NCBI GenBank assembly: GCA_937907395.1
Contig: CALCII010000009.1
Span: 62,001 to 126,000, forward strand
Direction: 5' to 3'
Length of the DNA stretch: 64,000 nucleotides
From: an uncultured Chitinophagaceae bacterium
GTDB taxonomy: Bacteria; Bacteroidota; Bacteroidia; Chitinophagales; Chitinophagaceae
In this document: positions 36,466-44,361 of the stretch, piece by piece
Position numbering within the stretch: position 1 is the first letter of the stretch
Layout of the letters: every line of letters starts with the position of its first letter
The notes under the pieces: model-generated
Database searches by the model: none
Told to the model about the DNA's origin: nothing
Seen by the model: only the letters and a program-made list of their open reading frames with translations
Program-made: the position numbers and the translations under genes

Positions 36466-37050
36466 ATGATTCAAAAATTCGTTTTCTTATCTGTATTTGC
36501 CTGTCTGTCAGTATTTGGCTATTCACAGGAAATCTCAACCCGTTTTACACAAACTGCAGTGATCGTTGAATGGAACGATAGCACTTTCGCAAGCGTTGAT
36601 CATTATGAAATTGAACGCAGAACTGCTTCAACTGAGTTTGCAACCATCGGACTTCTGTTGCCCGACCCAACAACCGGTATTTCTGTTTTCTCATTTAAAG
36701 ATAAACTCACTGGCGGCGATGAACGCCTGTACTACCGCATCCGCTCTTTCCTTACAAACGGTGAGGTTCGTGAAAGCATCATCACTCCCGTATCATTAAA
36801 AGATGTTCAGGAAGGATTGGTTACAATTACGAAATCCAGCCAGTCAGACAAAGTGTTGCTGGAACTTCCTGCTGCTAATGGAAGTTATGTGTATCGTTTT
36901 TACAGTGTGGGCGGACGATTAATGACTACCGGCCAGTCAAAAGCCGATCAAACAGAAGTAGCTGTCAATGATCTTCCTAAGGGCGATTATTTTGTAGAAG
37001 CATTTCATCCGCAATCCGGAAAACGTTTCTACGGACATTTCACTAAGTAA
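36466..37050 (+). CDS. Small secreted protein, Fn3-like module plus T9SS-like C-terminal domain
   Basis: The 194-residue protein has a signal peptide (MIQKFVFLSVFACLSVFGYSQ), one Fn3-like unit (VIVEWNDSTFASVDHYEIERR ... RLYYRIRSFLTNGEV) and a C-terminal domain of about 70 residues (VLLELPAANGSYVYRFYSVGGRLMTTG ... KGDYFVEAFHPQSGKRFYGHFTK). By eye it aligns with the C-terminal half of the 426-residue neighbour, so the pair probably arose by tandem duplication. It lacks the neighbour's N-terminal domain. A terminator follows at 37122. Function unknown. Confidence 0.8.
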   Translation: MIQKFVFLSVFACLSVFGYSQEISTRFTQTAVIVEWNDSTFASVDHYEIERRTASTEFATIGLLLPDPTTGISVFSFKDKLTGGDERLYYRIRSFLTNGEVRESIITPVSLKDVQEGLVTITKSSQSDKVLLELPAANGSYVYRFYSVGGRLMTTGQSKADQTEVAVNDLPKGDYFVEAFHPQSGKRFYGHFTK

Positions 37051-37121
37051 TTTTTCTTTTCTTATAGAAGTATACCTGACAAAGCCCCGGCTTTCGGTAA
37101 TACAACGTATTAGCTGAAAGT

Positions 37122-37164
37122 AATCCCGATCTTTCCTGTACATAACAGATGGATCGGGATTTTA
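37122..37164 (+). terminator. Terminator downstream of gene 36466
   Basis: Outer 10-bp stem AATCCCGATC/GATCGGGATT with an inner CTGT/ACAG stem, followed by a T-rich tract. Confidence 0.75.
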
Positions 37165-37239
37165 ATTTTTTACTAAGGAGTGTATTTTGAATTTTAATAT
37201 GATTCTCTTCAGGTGAGTAGATTATCTGATATTTTGTAC

Positions 37240-37294
37240 GTTACTTTTTGCTTGCATAGACGCATTGGTCAATGTCAAAGACCCAAAAAGTAAC
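37240..37294. repeat. Inverted repeat GTTACTTTTTG / CAAAAAGTAAC
   Basis: The 11-bp arms at 37240-37250 and 37284-37294 are perfectly complementary, 33 nt apart. The sequence type looks like a dispersed intergenic repeat, but other copies cannot be checked here. Confidence 0.6.
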
Positions 37295-37305
37295 CCAAAA
37301 GGGCC

Positions 37306-37362
37306 CCGCCATCGATTATCCACCTCTCATTCATTCGGGTCGGGCAAGTGCCCCGATGGCGG
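37306..37362. repeat. Inverted repeat CCGCCATCG / CGATGGCGG
   Basis: The 9-bp arms at 37306-37314 and 37354-37362 are perfectly complementary. It directly follows the previous inverted repeat and may be part of the same element. Confidence 0.55.
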
Positions 37363-37500
37363 ATCGTACCCTGATTAAGCTTCGGTATTACTGTAGTGCC
37401 CAGCTTTTGCACCTTGATTGCGTTCAATAGTCAGCAATCCTCTGCTGTAGTAGATTTTTTTTCATTCTTGTCTTCCTCGAAAAGTATAATAAAAAAAGCA

Positions 37501-37530
37501 GCCCCTGTTGTGTGTTTTCACCAACAGGGT
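37501..37530 (+). repeat. REP-like hairpin, copy A
   Basis: CCCTGTTG-T-GTG-TTTT-CAC-CAACAGGG folds into a hairpin with one bulged T. It contains the 19-nt core GTTGTGTGTTTTCACCAAC (37507-37525) shared exactly with copy B. Confidence 0.75.
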
Positions 37531-37589
37531 TCAGTTATTGTTTTGTAATTACTTGCTGCCGTTGGTATAGAAGTTGAAATAACGTACGA

Positions 37590-37629
37590 CCGCCGTTGTT
37601 GTGTGTTTTCACCAACTACGCATCAGCGG
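37590..37629 (+). repeat. REP-like hairpin, copy B
   Basis: The 19-nt core at 37598-37616 is identical to copy A. Here the outer pairing is CCGC (37590-37593) with GCGG (37626-37629). It lies 45 nt before the RAYT start codon. Confidence 0.75.
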
Positions 37630-37651
37630 TATGCAGCTGAGAGTAGTTTAC

Positions 37652-37659
37652 TAAATTTG
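37652..37659 (+). promoter_or_regulatory. -7 element of the RAYT gene
   Basis: TAAATTTG is an exact TAnnTTTG match, 14 nt before the RAYT ATG. It lies just downstream of REP copy B. Confidence 0.45.
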
Positions 37660-37673
37660 TTGTTTGACAATCT

Positions 37674-38189
37674 ATGATAAGCACCGAACACCATCCTCAG
37701 TTTTTCACTGCTACAATATTGGAATGGAAGCCTCTTCTTGCAGATAATAAGTACAAAGAAATATTGCTCAACAGCCTTCGGTTTTTGGTTAAAGAACAAC
37801 GGGTAATTGTAAACAGCTTTGTAATTATGAGTAATCATATTCATCTTATCTGGCAAGCAGTAAATGGGTTCACTCCCCAACAGATACAACATAGTTTTTT
37901 GAAATTCACTGCACAGCAAATTAAGTTTGACCTACAGAAATATAATCCGGAATTATTAAAAGAGTTTCTGGTGAATGCAACAGACCGGCAGTATCAGTTT
38001 TGGGAACGAAATCCACTTGGTGTTGATTTGTACAGCAAAGAAGTATATTTTCAAAAGGTGAACTATATTCACTATAACCCTGTTGAAGCCGGATTGTGTG
38101 AGGAGCCATATGGGTATCACTATTCGTCTGCAAGGTTTTACGAAACGCTGGTTGATGATTTTGGATTCTTAACACACTGTGATGTCTAG
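37674..38189 (+). CDS. REP-associated tyrosine transposase (RAYT, Y1_Tnp family)
   Basis: The 171-residue single-domain Y1 HUH nuclease is related to IS200/IS605 TnpA. It has the HUH pair His55-Ile-His57 (MSNHIHLIW) and the nucleophile Tyr131 in KVNYIHYNPVEAGL, the signature ending of RAYTs. RAYTs cut and join single-stranded REP hairpins. Consistent with this, REP-like hairpins lie on both sides (two upstream, one downstream) instead of IS200-type ends, so it is probably a domesticated or non-autonomous unit rather than a free insertion sequence. The frame is intact. Confidence 0.88.
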   Translation: MISTEHHPQFFTATILEWKPLLADNKYKEILLNSLRFLVKEQRVIVNSFVIMSNHIHLIWQAVNGFTPQQIQHSFLKFTAQQIKFDLQKYNPELLKEFLVNATDRQYQFWERNPLGVDLYSKEVYFQKVNYIHYNPVEAGLCEEPYGYHYSSARFYETLVDDFGFLTHCDV

Positions 38190-38315
38190 TATGAATGACT
38201 GCAGTGCATGAGCCGTTGGTGATAACACCAAACGGCGGCGGGCAGTGTGCAATAATGGGCCACAGGATAAGTTTCAACTTTTGGAACACTAAAAAGGGTA
38301 GGAATAAAAAACGCC

Positions 38316-38343
38316 GCCCCTGTTGTGTATTTTACCTACAGGA
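38316..38343 (+). repeat. REP-like hairpin, copy C (degenerate), overlapping a gene end
   Basis: GCCCCTGTTGTGT (38316-38328) is identical to the start of copy A, followed by a diverged 3' arm (CCTGT pairs with ACAGG). It overlaps the final codons and stop of the convergent alkylation repair gene. Confidence 0.65.
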
Positions 38344-39012
38344 TCCAATATGTTTTAACGCTTCCCGTTTACTGAGCGGTGCCAGTTTATTTTCTTTTAC
38401 AAATTGATGCACCCAGGAAGGATCTGTTTTGGCATATTCACGTAAGGCCCAGCCAATTGCTTTTTGTACAAAGAATTCTTTGGAAGAGGCAAGTTTGATG
38501 ATGTAAGCAGAGAGCAATTTTGTATCTGTTTCTTTTTTGTACTTCAATTGAAACAGGATGCTGCTTCGCTGCAGCCAGATGTTGTTACCTGAATTCCATT
38601 GTTTACTTACCGGTTTGATTTGTTTTGGAAATCGTTTGAAATAGACTGCTGCCAGTTTGGAAATGGCATGATCCACACTGTCCCACCAACTTTTATTGGT
38701 AATCATGTATTCAATCAGTTCAATGACTTCTTCATTCCATTCCTTCTCATATTTCGCCAGTAACTCAACTGCGGTGTATTGCATTTCACGGAGCGGATGA
38801 TGGTAGCATTGTTTTACGATTTGATCAACCTCTTTGAAGGGCGGTAGTTGTTCTTTAAATTTTTGTTTCAACAGTGATCGCCATACTTCTGCTTTCAGTC
38901 CAAAGAAATCAAACTGGTTGAGCATATAAGCTTTTGCGCCTTCGGCTTTCACCGGATCGGCAGCCGCTTCATAAGCAGTTTGTATTTCCTGCAGATAGGG
39001 ATGTAGTTTCAT
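38332..39012 (-). CDS. DNA alkylation repair protein (AlkD-like HEAT repeat)
   Basis: The 226-residue protein is an all-helical HEAT-repeat glycosylase of the AlkC/AlkD type, which removes alkylated bases without base flipping. Conserved segments: MQYTAVELLAKYEKEW (about 77-92), NKSWWDSVDHAIS (with the catalytic-region Trp and Asp), IWLQRSSILFQLKYK and FFVQKAIGWALREYAKTDPSWVHQFV. ATG 39012 (MKLHPYLQEIQ) is preferred to a TTG 12 nt upstream. It is 23 nt downstream of the gamma-glutamyltransferase gene and probably co-transcribed. Its last residues (GSCR) and stop are read from REP copy C, which may have replaced the original end. Confidence 0.88.
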   Translation of the reverse strand: MKLHPYLQEIQTAYEAAADPVKAEGAKAYMLNQFDFFGLKAEVWRSLLKQKFKEQLPPFKEVDQIVKQCYHHPLREMQYTAVELLAKYEKEWNEEVIELIEYMITNKSWWDSVDHAISKLAAVYFKRFPKQIKPVSKQWNSGNNIWLQRSSILFQLKYKKETDTKLLSAYIIKLASSKEFFVQKAIGWALREYAKTDPSWVHQFVKENKLAPLSKREALKHIGSCR

Positions 39013-39035
39013 TTGTGTGTTCAATCAGTCATTGC

Positions 39036-40937
39036 TTACCATCCTATTCCATAATCTTCTCCGTGATTGCTGCTGCCACCCCAGAAGGATCCATGTTTCC
39101 AGTCGAAATAAATGGCATTGATAGGGCCGCTGGTGCGACTGTCGAAACTGAGAATATAGCCCATGGATCTTAATTCTTTCCGCACCCAATCCGGGGTGTC
39201 TTCGTGGAGAAGTAATTGACCGGCTCTTGGTTTTCGGTCATCTGTTTTATTGCCGCCCAATGAAAGCCACAACTGGTTGGTATTGATGTTGGGCGCTTCG
39301 CAGGCTTCCTGAACATTCATGCCAAACTCCACCACATTTAAAAAGAATTGCAACAGGTTCTGATCCTGTGTATCACCTCCCTGTACGGCAAAAGAAAGAA
39401 AAGGTTTTCCATCTTTCAATGCAAGAGTGGGCGTGAGGGTTACCCGGGGGCGTTTGCCGGGTTCAATTACATTAAAGGGATTGAGTGAAGGATCTAATAC
39501 AAAACTTTGTGCCCGCTGGCTCATGCCAATACCTGTATTGCCGGCAATGCAGGCGGGAATCCATCCGCCACTGGGCGTAATCGAAACAACCCAGCCTTCT
39601 GCATCGGCTGCTTCCACAGAAGTGGTGCCCATCCACAAGCGTTCCATGTATTCGGGTTCGTTGAGGGCCACACCATTGGTTCGTTGATCATGGGCCGGTG
39701 CAAAGCCGGGCTTATTGCTGTTGGTGCTGTCGAATGTAAAACCTCTCTTCTTCAGTATATCGAAATAAGGATTTGTTTTTCCTTCAAACGGATAGGGGTC
39801 ACCGGGGCCGATTGTTGGATCATTACGTTCCCATTTGATTTGTTGCGCCCTGTATTTTGCATAGGCTTTGCTCAGTAGTCCCTGCATGGGTTCAGAAGGA
39901 GGGAAAGCCGGATCACCGTAATAAAAATCCCTGTCGGCAAACGTCATATTCATCGTTTGATACAATGTGTGGATGTAACGGGCGCTGTTGAATCCCATAT
40001 TCTTCAGGTCAAAATTCTCCAGTATGTTGAGCGATTGCAGGAGCATGGGACCTTGTGTCCATTGCTGCAGTTTGTAGACTTCAATTCCTTTGTAGTTCAC
40101 ATGCATGGGTTCTTCTTCCACCGGTTTCCAGTTGGCGAGATCATTCATGGTGATGAGTCCCCCCTGTTCCTGGCAACCTCTTACAAATTCCTGTGCAACA
40201 TCTCCTTTGTAAAATCGATCGTAGGCGGCCATAATTGCCTCTTTACGGCTCTTTCCTTTTTTGAGGGCCTGTTGCTCAGCTTCCACCAATTTGGTCAGCG
40301 TTTGCAGTAAATCTGTCTGTACGAAGATTTCACCGGCTTCCGGCGCTTCTCTTTTTTCTCCGGCATGAGGGAGAAATACTTTTTTACTATACGGCCATTC
40401 TTTAATGCGTTGTTTCTGGCGTTCAATACTGTTGGCGGTTTGTGCTTCAATTGGGTAACCGGCAGCTAACTGCATGGCAGGACCCAGTACATCTTTCAGG
40501 CTTAAACGTCCGTAATTGGCAAGCATGAGGCACAACCCTCCGAAAGTTCCCGGAGTTACAGCTGCCAGCGGACCGTATTCAGGTGGAAATTGGTACCCTT
40601 TGCTTTTATAGAATTCTGCAGTAGCTCCTGTAGGGGCCACACCCAATGCATTGATGCCAATTACTTTTCCTGTTTTTGGGTTGTAAATCAGGGCTTGCGT
40701 TTCGCCACCCCAGCTTAACACATCCCACATGGTACAGGTGGCGGCCAACATGGCGCAGGCAGCATCCACAGCATTTCCGTTTTTCTGAAACATCATGGAC
40801 CCGGCGGTAGCGGCCAGTGGTTTACCGGTGATAGCCATCCAGTTTTTTCCATGTAATACCGGTTTCTGTGTTTGCTGCGCCACGACAGCACTATGGCAGA
40901 TGATAGATACCAGAAGAAGGGGCAGAATTTTTCTCAT
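39036..40937 (-). CDS. Gamma-glutamyltransferase family protein, exported
   Basis: The 633-residue protein begins with a signal peptide (MRKILPLLLVSIICHSAVVAQ). ATG 40937 is chosen; the frame is open about 200 nt further upstream but that part is charged and lacks homology-like character. The N-terminal nucleophile hydrolase is made as a precursor that self-cleaves before Thr439 in MGTTSVEAAD; the residue after the Thr is Ser rather than the usual His (TTH). Other features: GSMMFQKNGNAVDAACAM (about 47-64), GLGTxxPG-like AAVTPGTFGGLCLML and a C-terminal AIYFDWKHGSFWGGSSNHGEDYG. Periplasmic. Glutathione hydrolysis or acylase activity are both possible. Confidence 0.88.
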   Translation of the reverse strand: MRKILPLLLVSIICHSAVVAQQTQKPVLHGKNWMAITGKPLAATAGSMMFQKNGNAVDAACAMLAATCTMWDVLSWGGETQALIYNPKTGKVIGINALGVAPTGATAEFYKSKGYQFPPEYGPLAAVTPGTFGGLCLMLANYGRLSLKDVLGPAMQLAAGYPIEAQTANSIERQKQRIKEWPYSKKVFLPHAGEKREAPEAGEIFVQTDLLQTLTKLVEAEQQALKKGKSRKEAIMAAYDRFYKGDVAQEFVRGCQEQGGLITMNDLANWKPVEEEPMHVNYKGIEVYKLQQWTQGPMLLQSLNILENFDLKNMGFNSARYIHTLYQTMNMTFADRDFYYGDPAFPPSEPMQGLLSKAYAKYRAQQIKWERNDPTIGPGDPYPFEGKTNPYFDILKKRGFTFDSTNSNKPGFAPAHDQRTNGVALNEPEYMERLWMGTTSVEAADAEGWVVSITPSGGWIPACIAGNTGIGMSQRAQSFVLDPSLNPFNVIEPGKRPRVTLTPTLALKDGKPFLSFAVQGGDTQDQNLLQFFLNVVEFGMNVQEACEAPNINTNQLWLSLGGNKTDDRKPRAGQLLLHEDTPDWVRKELRSMGYILSFDSRTSGPINAIYFDWKHGSFWGGSSNHGEDYGIGW

Positions 40938-41063
40938 GTGTTTCTTGAATTTGCGAACTAAAGTTAGGAAGCTTCTATATTCAGAAGCTTTAAAGAAAGG
41001 CAGTTTCATTGAAATGGGAAGAAGGGTAAAAAAGTCATATAAAAAGAATCCGGAATTATTTTC

Positions 41064-41077
41064 CGAAAACGTTTGCA
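41064..41077. promoter_or_regulatory. LacI-like palindrome, 12/14 match, in promoter region of gene 41228
   Basis: CGAAAACGTTTGCA matches 12 of 14 bases of the site at 9501. It overlaps a TTTG (41072-41075) placed 18 nt before a -7-like TAATTTAG (41094-41101). Confidence 0.35.
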
Positions 41078-41227
41078 TAATCCGAAATTTATCTAATTTA
41101 GAGGTGCAATCCATTGCTCCTATTCTAAAGCTTGCCAAGTATCCTCTGCGAATTTCCTTTACAGGACAACCTTTTCATCACACTTCCATTTCCGAAGGAA
41201 CCGCACTCATTTTTTAAACTATTGATT

Positions 41228-42877
41228 ATGCGAAAAATTTTAATCGTATTGCTTGCTTTTGCCGGTAACATCACTTTTTATCAGTCTGCCCAGGCTCAGT
41301 TATGCGGAGGAAAATTAGGTCCGAACCTCTTAGGCGCAAAAGGAACGTTCAGCGCTCCTTTTATTACCGTGAATGACCGTACAGGAACAGACGCCTGTTT
41401 AGATGCCGGAACGAATACCTATAATCCAATTGGAAATGTTGGTAATGCATTGGTTGGTTGTGGGGCAGCAGGTACATTTGCTCCCTGCTCTGGTTATACC
41501 TATGTGGCATCAAACGGAGGAATGCAGGCAGAAGGCACATATTCGATTCTGAAAACAATTGGTGATGCCAATGGCGGTAACTGTATCTGGCCCGATTGGC
41601 AGGCAAGAGATCATACAGGTGATGGTGGATATTTTCTGGCAGTGAACGGCGCTCCAACTACAAGTGTTAGCCCTATTTTTTACCAGATTAAAAACATTCC
41701 GGTTTGTCCCAACACAACCTATGAATTTTCTGCATGGGTGATTAATATTTTGCCTTCAGCCAAACCACACGATGCAAATTCTGAACCTAATATTGCATTC
41801 TACGTAGATGGTGTGAAGATCGCAGAATCCGGTGTGATTGCTTATCAGTCAACTCCCACCTGGATAAAAGTAGGAGGCACCTTTAATTCCGGTTCCAGTA
41901 CAGTGGTGACACTTTCTGTTCAGAACAATACTGCTGCGAGAGTAGGTAATGATCTGGGGCTTGATGACATTTATATTGGTGTTTGTGATACAAAAGTGTC
42001 ATTTAACTCAGGTACAAGTGCCTGCGTAAACAGGTCTTATGCAATCAATGGTACAGTGGATGATAATACCGGTGCTTATTCCTGGTATAAATGGCAGGAA
42101 AGTACAGATGGCGGTACTGTATATAACGATATTACAAGTGCTGCTCAGGGAACATTCAGCGGATCTACCATGAATGTTTCCTATGTGATTCCTAACGTAA
42201 CTAACTCCATGAATGGAAATCTTTACCGCCTCGTGGTTGCTAACTCAGCAGCCAACCTCAACTCAGTAGCTTGTTTATACAACAATACCTGGCTGCTGGT
42301 TGTAAGCAATAGTTGCGGACCATTGCCTGTTAAGCTGGGTTCTTTTGAAGGCAATCTGTTCCGAAATGTGGCGCAGTTATCCTGGTATACCGAAACCGAA
42401 ATCGATAATGATTATTTCACCCTTTATCGTAGTTATAACGGAAAAGATTTTGAGGCTGTGGCACGTGTACAGGGAAAAGGTAATAGCACTTCACGTTCTT
42501 ATTATACATTCGTAGATAGCAAAATAAAGAATGGTGCTGCGAATGTGTTTTATAAGCTGGAGCAAACAGATTACAGCCGTAATACAGCTTATTCTCCTAT
42601 AGTTCGTCTCAGTGAAATGCCAACCACCACTTTGGGAATCTTCCCCAATCCTGTTCAGCATTCGTTTAACATCAATATCCAGTCAACAGGTAACACAACC
42701 GGTGTTGTGAAACTGATCAATTCCGAAGGTAGAATTGTTTACCAGCAACGTGTAAGATTGAACAAGGGTGCTAATTCTGTATTAGTAAGCGATGTTCGAT
42801 CCATTTCATCTGGTTTGTACATCGTGGAATTGGTAACCGGAGAAGAAACCTATCGTACAAAACTGATCAAGCGTTAA
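41228..42877 (+). CDS. Secreted T9SS cargo protein (type A sorting domain)
   Basis: The 549-residue protein has a signal peptide (MRKILIVLLAFAGNITFYQSAQA); ATG 41228 is chosen, because the upstream frame extension has no signal. Residues about 25-255 form a beta-sandwich-like region with CTYEFSAWVINILPSA and DDIYIGVCD, resembling carbohydrate-binding or laminin-type domains. A middle region (about 260-365) follows, then a CHU_C-type linker (LPVKLGSFEGNLFRNVAQLSWYTETEIDNDYFTLYRS). The final 80 residues are a type A T9SS sorting domain starting IFPNPVQHSFNINI and ending KLIKR. It should be exported through SprA to the surface. No catalytic motif recognised. Confidence 0.85.
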   Translation: MRKILIVLLAFAGNITFYQSAQAQLCGGKLGPNLLGAKGTFSAPFITVNDRTGTDACLDAGTNTYNPIGNVGNALVGCGAAGTFAPCSGYTYVASNGGMQAEGTYSILKTIGDANGGNCIWPDWQARDHTGDGGYFLAVNGAPTTSVSPIFYQIKNIPVCPNTTYEFSAWVINILPSAKPHDANSEPNIAFYVDGVKIAESGVIAYQSTPTWIKVGGTFNSGSSTVVTLSVQNNTAARVGNDLGLDDIYIGVCDTKVSFNSGTSACVNRSYAINGTVDDNTGAYSWYKWQESTDGGTVYNDITSAAQGTFSGSTMNVSYVIPNVTNSMNGNLYRLVVANSAANLNSVACLYNNTWLLVVSNSCGPLPVKLGSFEGNLFRNVAQLSWYTETEIDNDYFTLYRSYNGKDFEAVARVQGKGNSTSRSYYTFVDSKIKNGAANVFYKLEQTDYSRNTAYSPIVRLSEMPTTTLGIFPNPVQHSFNINIQSTGNTTGVVKLINSEGRIVYQQRVRLNKGANSVLVSDVRSISSGLYIVELVTGEETYRTKLIKR

Positions 42878-42901
42878 TCGTGCCTTGTCAAAAAAATGTG
42901 G

Positions 42902-42927
42902 AACACCGGGCAAGCCCGGTGTTTTTT
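42902..42927 (+). terminator. Terminator 1 after T9SS cargo gene 41228
   Basis: A 10-bp stem (AACACCGGGC/GCCCGGTGTT) with a tight loop is followed by a TTTTTT run. Confidence 0.85.
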
Positions 42928-42963
42928 ATTGTTGACAGCTTGGTTTTGAACTATTAAATAAAA

Positions 42964-42989
42964 AAAAGCCCGTCGTGAGACGGGCTTTT
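42964..42989. terminator. Terminator 2, in tandem with terminator 1
   Basis: An 11-bp stem (AAAAGCCCGTC/GACGGGCTTTT, loop GTGA) with no gene between it and terminator 1. A backup terminator or the end of an unannotated small RNA. Confidence 0.8.
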
Positions 42990-43324
42990 ATGCGGCTTCA
43001 AATGTTTTTAGTTTCTTATAGTTCGTTTTCGTTTGGTACAGAAGCCTGCTTCATAGGGCCATGATTAAAAAGGGGCCATCGGATTTTTTTACTTTTTCTT
43101 CTTAGGTATTGGATTAAGTCAATCGCTTGACAACACAATGTTAATTCACTTTTTCATTACAATAAAAGATACGGGGTGAAAGAATTAAAAATTGATAGAC
43201 AACATTGCAAGTCGCTAAGGGTTTGTTCTTAAAAAGAGATTCAGTCTCGTATAATCACTAGTAAGACTACGTACAAATATCATTTCAGGCTTATCCCAGC
43301 CAAATATTTGAATCAGGAGCACCT

Positions 43325-43332
43325 TACATTCG
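43325..43332 (+). promoter_or_regulatory. -7-like element 7 nt before the fructosamine kinase start
   Basis: TACATTCG is a one-base variant of TAnnTTTG, ending 7 nt before the ATG at 43340. A TTTG occurs 14 nt upstream, shorter than the usual spacing. Confidence 0.4.
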
Positions 43333-43339
43333 TATTTTA

Positions 43340-44203
43340 ATGGTAAATATGATCCCTGCATCAGTAATAGAACTATTGCAAATAAGCCGGTTTGAACAAG
43401 TTTATGGAGGAGATGTCAACCAATGCTTCTCTGTGGAATCTGACGGCAACCACTGCTTTCTTAAGCTGAATAATGCCATACAGTTTCCCGGAATGTTTGA
43501 AAAAGAAGCAAACGGATTACAGAATCTGAGAAAATTTTTTCCGGGTAAAGTGCCGGATGTAATTAGCAATGGGGATAACGATGGCGTTCAGTATTTGTTG
43601 CTGGAATGGCTTGATACAGCTAAGCCCCAACCCGGCAGTTGGGAAAAAATGGGAGCAGCGTTGGCACAGATGCATCTGCAGCAACAAGACAGGTTTGGAT
43701 GGGAATGCAATAACTACATTGGTACCGTTGTACAACAGAACAAACAGACAGATGAGTGGTACATTTTTTACAGGGATAGCAGGATTCTTCCATTGGCCGA
43801 TTTGCTGTATCAGGCCGGAAAATTTACCCTGAAAGAGCGAATGCTAACAGACAGGTTTTGCGAGCAGTTGCCCGGACTTTTCCCCAATGAAAAAGCGGCA
43901 TTTTTACATGGCGATTTGTGGAGTGGAAATGTGCTGTTTACAGGAGATGGTTCGGTGGCACTATTTGACCCTGCAGTGTATAAGGGGCATCGGGAAATGG
44001 ATATTGGTATGACTACTTTATTTGGTGGTTTTACTCCTTCATTTTATAGTTCATACAATGAAATTTACCCATTGGAAGAAGGGTGGAAAGAACGGATTGC
44101 TGTGGCACAGTTATACCCTTTATTGGTACATTCTTTATTGTTTGGTTCCACTTACAGTACCCGTTCGATTGAAATTATGAATCAATTTGCCGGTAGAAAA
44201 TGA
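43340..44203 (+). CDS. Fructosamine kinase family protein
   Basis: The 287-residue APH-fold kinase phosphorylates the sugar of glycated amines, leading to their repair. Segments match the family: YGGDVNQCFSV (nucleotide loop, about 22-32), CFLKLN with the ATP-binding Lys42, LLEWL hinge, HGDLWSGN (190-197, catalytic Asp192) and FDPAVYKGHREMDIGMTTLFGGF (metal Asp in DPA). ATG 43340 is chosen; a second ATG nine bases on is possible. The substrate could be a glycated protein or small molecule. It stands alone. Confidence 0.9.
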   Translation: MVNMIPASVIELLQISRFEQVYGGDVNQCFSVESDGNHCFLKLNNAIQFPGMFEKEANGLQNLRKFFPGKVPDVISNGDNDGVQYLLLEWLDTAKPQPGSWEKMGAALAQMHLQQQDRFGWECNNYIGTVVQQNKQTDEWYIFYRDSRILPLADLLYQAGKFTLKERMLTDRFCEQLPGLFPNEKAAFLHGDLWSGNVLFTGDGSVALFDPAVYKGHREMDIGMTTLFGGFTPSFYSSYNEIYPLEEGWKERIAVAQLYPLLVHSLLFGSTYSTRSIEIMNQFAGRK

Positions 44204-44361
44204 GGTGCGGTTTCTTTGAAAAACAGGTATTCTGAATAGTTTTCCACACCCGTTTTACCAATGAAAAATGTGAAAATTTTATTGGTACTTTGCTAAAATA
44301 AATACTCTATATTTATACCATCAAATTTTAAAACCCATTTACATTCTAAATTCAAACAAAA

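Larger units (their letters stand above)
37051..37673. other. 623-nt non-coding region upstream of the RAYT gene
   Basis: It contains no credible gene. It holds a hairpin (37091-37120), a terminator (37122-37164), two pairs of inverted repeats (37240-37294 and 37306-37362), two REP-like hairpins (37501-37530, 37590-37629) and the RAYT -7 element (37652-37659). The dense palindromes suggest past mobile-element activity. Confidence 0.7.
42878..43339. other. 462-nt intergenic region with two terminators
   Basis: It holds tandem terminators (42902-42927 and 42964-42989), a repeated GGGCCAT at about 43057 and 43073, and the -7 element of the fructosamine kinase gene (43325-43332). No gene or RNA family is recognised in 42990-43320. 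Confidence 0.6.

Noticed and set aside
37051..37500. Possible small RNA or cryptic gene in the region before the RAYT gene
   Set aside because: No start-stop structure with coding character and no RNA family recognised; the palindromes are listed as repeats instead.
37674..38189. Full IS200/IS605 insertion sequence
   Set aside because: IS200-type left and right ends and a tnpB gene are not visible; REP-like hairpins flank it instead, so RAYT is the better call.
40938..41138. Upstream extension of the gamma-glutamyltransferase (67 residues)
   Set aside because: Charged and not signal-like; signal peptide begins at ATG 40937.
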